The notes under the pieces were generated by a model, which made no database searches, was not told the DNA's origin, and saw only the letters and a list, made by a program, of their open reading frames with translations. Both the position numbers and the translations under genes were made by a program. From Mixophyes australis (Eukaryota; Chordata; Amphibia; Anura; Limnodynastidae): a stretch of 64,000 bases of DNA. Where the stretch lies: contig JAVHZZ010000006.1 of assembly GCA_036250195.1 (NCBI GenBank), positions 183,655,350 through 183,719,349 on the forward strand, in the 5' to 3' direction. Below are positions 58,415 through 64,000 of this stretch, in pieces (within the stretch, counting starts at the first letter, position 1; each line of letters starts with the position of its first letter).

Positions 58415-58879
58415 TACGATAATAATAATAGCCATGAAGAATTTGAAGCCCTATTTGGCACCACATGAGATGTAAAACACATGTGAATAAATTACTGGTT
58501 TCATGAGTCTGACTTGCAAGACTAACAGGGATTAAATTAATCCTGAGGGAAACTAAAAGCTAGTTTGAACCTCACTAAAGGGTTAAGAAACACTGGAGGG
58601 TATGGTTTTGGGTATGTCCAGTGTTGGTGTCCTTGGCAGAAAGCTCAGCGAGCAGGCTATAAAGCTCCATGGAAGAGTGAATTTTGCCTCTTGGATTTAG
58701 GAAAAGCTACCTTCCCTTCCTATCCCTGTGTGCTGGCTTTGGTATGTGGATTTTGTTTTTAGGTTCTGCCTGCTGTTGGGAGAGGTGCTCCGCTGTTGGT
58801 GTGGCCCCATTGGAATCTGGTGCTGCTTGGTGATGGAGCTGTCTGAAACTGGTCATTTCTATATGGCTGGTTGGGTCCT

Positions 58880-59220
58880 TGGATGCCTGGAGAACACTGT
58901 GCAGTTGGCAGGCAAGGTTGGTGGGGCGCACATTGCTTGTATTTGAGGCATTCGAAGGCCCGGCTTATGTTTCGGGGCAAGTACCACCCTTGGGGGTCGG
59001 ATTGTGGGTTGCATCACGTTGGCCCAGAAGGATTTTTGGGTTCTGAAATGCCTGGGATAAATTGACCCTATTTAAAGATAAAGATAAAAACTGCGCTCAG
59101 GTAAAAGTGGTGTTCAGGTTATTGATGTCCAGACCGCGATTGAACTTCCAGATTGGCTTTGGGCCTTTGTCGATCTGCTTATGGTGTTCACCCCCCACTA
59201 TACATTGTTTTCTTTTGGTT
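58880..59220. repeat. Unclassified repeat, copy 2
   Basis: CAGGCAAGGTTGGTGGGGCG, TTGGGGGTCGGATTGTGGGT and TTGGCCCAGAAGGATTTTT parallel copy 1 (56020-56340). 58431-58879 shows no gene. Confidence 0.45.
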
Positions 59221-60239
59221 TAAGTAAACTCCTCTTTATTTGACACAAGTATTAAGGTGTTAATAATATATGTATGTGGTATATAGTTATGACATCAACT
59301 GCTAAGCATTTTATTGTCAAACTGAAAGGATTCTGTCACCAATTTCAGTAATAAAACTCGGTGAGGACCACACACACACACACACCATTGAAATAACACT
59401 TGTATTTCTTAATATGCTATATTTTCAACATTTAGCTTTATAAATAAAGATGTGATCAGATCTGGTAACTCGGCAACCAAATAATATACAGTTCATGAGG
59501 ACATGTGATATAGACACAGACTAATGGTTTTGGGGCCACATTTGAGCCATGACTGAGGACCACACATTAAGAGGGTATGGGATCAATTTGACCTGGTGTT
59601 AGAATATGATTAAAGCAACTAGAAATTGATTTATTATTTTGCTAACAAAGTACCATTAGATATGGGAAGATCCAGGCTACCAATGTTTCTGAAGAGACAG
59701 AGTTCTAGCTATCTGGGCTGTCCGTTGCAATTGTAGGACCCTATGTGATAAATGTGGCAGCTCCCATTCAGTGAGTGTGACTAGACTCACAGAGGGATTT
59801 CTCTAGTGTCTAACAAGCTCTTCTAGCCCTCCATCCCCCTTGTCCCCACATTTAACCAGCCAAATATGCCTGCCAGGCAGTAGTGTAGACCCAAAAACCA
59901 GCATGTCCACATAGCCCCAAGGTCTGCATATGCAATTACAGCTTTTTCTGGTTCTGTACTATAGCAATGGGGAAAAAATGTCAGTGTGCAGTTCACGGGA
60001 CTCTATACACACACAGAAAACAGAAGAGCATTAAGCACAGAGCCGTCCTCAAAGGTTGGCCCTGATAGCTTCTTAGGTGTTAGATTGATGGTTAAAAAAT
60101 TACACATCAAGTTCCATCAATTATTCCACTGTTAATCCAGGGCAAGTAAAACAAGTTGGAGATATGACCAATGTTTCACACATAGTTCTGTTTGACCCCC
60201 AAATCTTTATAAATCAGTTAGGCAGGAGCCTTGCATCAT
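59221..60239. other. No gene recognised
   Basis: A short (CA)n run at about 59370; otherwise plain AT-rich sequence. Confidence 0.4.
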
Positions 60240-60345
60240 TACTGCTCCAGTTGATCAGGGACTGATGTGAGTGAGTTCTCTGTACAACGCTGTGGAATTA
60301 ATGGTGTTATATAAATATCTGCTGCTGCTGATTATTGTTGATGGG
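60240..60345 (+). repeat. L2-type LINE tail fragment
   Basis: TCTCTGTACAACGCTGTGGA, TGGTGTTATATAAATATC then (CTG)n, an L2-like 3' end. Confidence 0.6.
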
Positions 60346-61149
60346 AAACCATTCTCCTTTCACTATCTCTCTGTTTGTGGCCTCCATTCACATGATGGCA
60401 CTATTCATCATATGTCAATCTGACCTCACATAAAATCACGTTACTGTCCTACAAGATCAGCTCACTCATTTTCAGAAATAGTCTGTGTTACTATGAACAT
60501 TCTCATGATCTGCTTCACTGGAGGTTATTAGCGCTCTACCCACTCTAGAAGTGGGTATATACACTAGTCCAACTTACAATTTCAACATCAACAAGATTTT
60601 TTGCTGTTTATCAATTAATGGATACTAATACTGCATTTAAGGCAACTCTTCACATATATGTCACCAATTTATGACCTGTTTTAAGAAGGAGACTTTCTAC
60701 AGCCTACTAGATTGAACGGGATGGGGAAGGGGCGTTTGGCCGTAGTCAATTTACAGTATTTGCATGCCAAACTCAAGTGTATGTAGCCAAGTTCGAATCA
60801 AGCTCTGGGAATTGCAAAATTACTTGATTTTCTGCTGTATCTCTTGTTCCATGTATAGAGCTAGTCTAAGTCCTGATCACTAGTGATAACAATCTTGTAT
60901 GAATGCTATAACAAGTGTTAGCAACTGTAAAAATGTATTTTATTTTTTTTAATAGACATCAACAGCATCCTAATAAATGCATTTCATGGAGAAAAAAAAC
61001 CTATACAATAAAACCCCTTTTTTTTTTACTGTTGATCATTAATTCTGTTACTATTAATTGGTAGCATTAATTATATATATATTTTTATTTTCTGTTTGTT
61101 TCTTTTGCAATTTTATAATCCACATAGGTATTGGACATATCGTGCAGTG

Positions 61150-61304
61150 TCTTGTGTGGTAAAACACAGCAGACCTACACCTGAATTCAACAGTGCACAT
61201 ATCTTAAGGTCCATGCGTTGATGAATTCAGGAGTGCACAAAGCCAAAATTCGTGCATTTTAAACCAGATTGCGCTCAGTATACGTGCCTTGATGAATCAG
61301 GCCC
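61150..61304 (-). repeat. MITE fragment (GGCCTGATTCATCAAGGCACG type)
   Basis: The reverse complement starts GGGCCTGATTCATCAAGGCA, then ATACTGAGCGCA and GTTTAAAATGCACG; related to 25497-25600. 60346-61149 has no gene. Confidence 0.55.
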
Positions 61305-63124
61305 TCCAGCTACAGATGATTTGCAATCCCACCAGTGAATTATTGAGGTTGTAACCTGTCCAATGGGATTCTTCTGTGACCTATGTAATCTGTGTGGAGA
61401 CACATCTGACATGCACCAGTTGCTTCTAAAAGTCGTTATCCTCCAAGCAACCTTCCAAGTTCTTTATTATATTATTATAGACCATATCCATTCTAGGCGT
61501 ACTACAATGATGCATTTTGGTTTTTTTCATATCTCCTTTCCACAACTATATCATGGAAAGAGCAAAGTCATTGTGACTGCAATCTGCTAATTTATGTAAG
61601 CGCTGAATAATTACATAAGCCAAAGTCATCTTTATTATTCTTTTTTTGGAGTGTATGGAAATTCAGAACATATTTATCAAGACCACAAATAAGAGTCAAG
61701 GTCACGGCTATTTGCCATTGCAATGTCTGCACACTCAGAACTTGATACACGCTGAAACCCACATTCAGCATGAACCACAGGATCTCCACTTGCCTTGAAT
61801 GCTAGAAACAGCTTTGTGTCTACTGGACTAAAATACCAGGGGGCAAAATGCTCTTGAGATGGTACAATGAACTAGACAAATTGCAGAAACATGTTTTAGA
61901 CTGCTCCTCCAATCTATAGCACCCGCCTTTATAATGCCACCCACCTTTAACCAGCAGCTATTTTCTAGATATAAAAGTGCATACAAATAGTTTATATATA
62001 TTATAAGTCTCACTCTTTGTAAGGAAGCCCTTGCCAAGGGCATAGCAAGACATTGGTAAGGAATCCCTTGTCAAGGGCATAGCAAGACATTTGCGGTACT
62101 ACAAATACACAATGCTGCCACGTGCCTCCAATGGGGGGGTGTGGCCATCACCACAAAACTGTGGGAAAAAACAATTAAGAAACAATTGACATGACATAAT
62201 GCAAAACAGATTTTTCAAATTGATGCATGTGCCTGATTTACTACCCAATTCTACTGTGTGACCTAACTTTCCGGAGGAGTGTCACACACCCAATTTTATT
62301 ATTAATAGATCCACTATGAGTTTACCAATTTATTGATACCAAACGGGCCTAGGTCCAGCGTATTAGTATTTCTTTAACTTCTCTATGTGACAGAATGCTG
62401 AAAGTGGTGCTCTTATCTTTTAACATAGAGGTGGGCAGGGCCACCAGGTAAATACACACCAGACCCTGTCACATTTTATACCTTAGTAGCTCAGTTGATC
62501 AATGGATTCATTTGATATACCATAGTTACACTGCAGTTATAATTAGGACTTATTCCCCAGAATTATGTTATGGGTTAATCTTTATAACTGCAATTGCTCC
62601 AGGTTCACTACTCTTGAGTTTCAAAAAGTCTGTTGACTGGAATTATTATGTTTTTTTCTTTGTAGTTGTGCTTTTGGGATATTTCTCAACCAGGAATTAT
62701 GGTGATTATTCCTAAAATTTAGATAATTATTTCCATGTACTGTTTTTTTTAAGAAGTACATGTTTGTGATTTATTGTACCTGACCGAGAGTGTAATACCC
62801 AAGTAATTCAAAGTGGAGGTGATTAAAGTGTGAGTTAAGGTAAGATTGAAAGTATTATTATTCAAGTCAGACAAGAACCTCTCAATGGACTTCACATCCC
62901 CATTCCAAAGTAAGTGTACCTAGAAGAATTGATGCTGTTGTGAAGGCAAAGGGTGGTCCCACCCAATATTGATTTGATCTAGATTTCTCTTCTGTTCATT
63001 CACTTTACATTTTGTTAATTGATAAAAATAAATTATTAACACTTCTATTTTTGAAAGCATTCTTACTTTGCAGCATTTTTTCCACACCTGCCTAAAACAT
63101 TTGCACAGTATTGTGTATATACAC
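61305..63124. other. No gene recognised; one small tandem duplication
   Basis: A ~42-bp unit (GGCATAGCAAGACATT) is repeated twice at about 62018-62095. The open frames carry no known domain. Confidence 0.4.
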
Positions 63125-63144
63125 ATATATATATATATATATAT

Positions 63145-63642
63145 TGTGGCAAGAGCCCGCTACTGCAGAAGCACACGCGTACAACTTCTTCCTTTTTATG
63201 GTTCTTTATTGTCAGGATGGTAATAATGTTTTGACACCGTATACTTGCACAGCAATTATGAAGACCCTCAACGCTTACTATACATAGTCCAGCTCTCTAG
63301 CCAGATCAGCCAGCTAGCCCAGCGTTGATCTCCCTGAACAATGAAACAAGCAGGGTTTTATACCTGACACTCCTCCCACAGGCCTAGCTTGATGGACAGG
63401 TGACACACCCACCTTCTCTTTAAAAGGAAACGCCCATCCCTGGCTCTGTTTAGACTATCAGACCCACCCTGTCTGTTTGCTGAGAGGAAGCAGCTTTTAA
63501 ATCATGTAAGTAAACCAATTTTAAACTACACATATGTTTTTACCTGGTTTAATCTCCACCTAGGTACATAACTGTGCCAATGTTTTACTCTACTTCCCTG
63601 CTTTATCTGCATATTGCCAGCTAAATGCCTCCTTTTGTTACA
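63145..63642 (-). repeat. Solo LTR (498 bp), retrovirus-like, in a TA microsatellite
   Basis: Minus strand: TGTAACAAAAGG... to ...CTCTTGCCACA (TG..CA). TATA box TATAAAA near 63360, AATAAA at 63210-63205, spacing normal for U3-R-U5. Flanked by ATAT runs on both sides, so the exact duplication cannot be read. Family unknown. Confidence 0.65.
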
Positions 63643-63665
63643 ATATATATATATATATAAATTTA

Positions 63666-63703
<38 letters not shown>

Positions 63704-64000
63704 TATATAAATAATTGTTAGAGTTGTTGTGTGATGTCCTCATATATATTATTATTACTTTTAGCTTTTTCTAATATATGATTGTTGATACTGTTTAGTA
63801 GGATTTAGTGAATGTATCTATATTTATATTCATTATTACTCTATAATTAAATTTTTTAAATAATGAGAGATTATGGTTTAATAATTATTTGAATATACAA
63901 ATGTAACTATTGGTGGACATGTGAGCAGTTAACCAGGACTAATTAAGGTTTTATATCTCTCTCCTCAGCCCTCCTGGATACCTCTGATAAAGCCATCTTG
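63643..64000. repeat. (TA)n microsatellite, then AT-rich sequence to the window end
   Basis: TA runs at 63643-63702; nothing recognised after that. Confidence 0.7.

Overview
This window is vertebrate nuclear DNA and most probably comes from a large-genome amphibian (anuran). The grounds are the mix of repeats: L2 LINEs with (ATG)n tails, many non-autonomous hAT families with 8-bp target duplications, a chromodomain Ty3/gypsy element, a Penelope-like element with a GIY-YIG domain, Tc1 and Harbinger. The long AT-rich gaps fit too. The species cannot be told from the sequence. No bacterial operons, CRISPR arrays, rRNA or tRNA genes are visible.

The host genes I can support are three intronless ARF-family small GTPase genes, all on the minus strand and about 17.5-17.9 kb apart (2959-3528, 20414-20983, 38328-38897). 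Each sits in a duplicated block with the same 3' flank, TATA box and upstream sequence (block A about 2097-7310, B about 18600-24890, C about 36830-40090). A fourth, wrecked copy lies at 45003-45076. Two more places (6895-7195, 24296-24560) keep only sequence related to the upstream flank. The history is one of tandem duplication, with later mixing between copies A and B. Copy A carries a Ser in place of the second Gly of the switch II DVGGQ motif.

Transposons fill the space between the blocks. 1-2096 is one end of a Harbinger element carrying a spliced Myb/SANT-like gene. 9066-14091 is a decayed minus-strand chromovirus whose 5' LTR and primer-binding site fit Tf1/sushi-type self-priming; a related solo LTR lies at 53341-53973. 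15776-17500 holds minisatellites and a hAT end. 23261-23723, 25042-26424 and 26597-29072 are hAT elements and MITEs. 30398-36606 is a three-level nest: a hAT-like element interrupted by an L2 LINE with a 677-residue open RT frame, itself interrupted by a 925-bp hAT.

40100-49800 holds L2 and MITE fragments, a possible LTR, a LIM-like fragment, a BED/hAT transposase relic and a Helitron-like end. 49813-52503 is a MITE split by a Penelope-like element with a hammerhead-ribozyme-like motif. 56520-58435 is an L2 end split by a Tc1 element. 63145-63642 is a solo LTR in a TA microsatellite. All family calls rest on reading motifs, terminal repeats and target duplications by eye; no database search was made.
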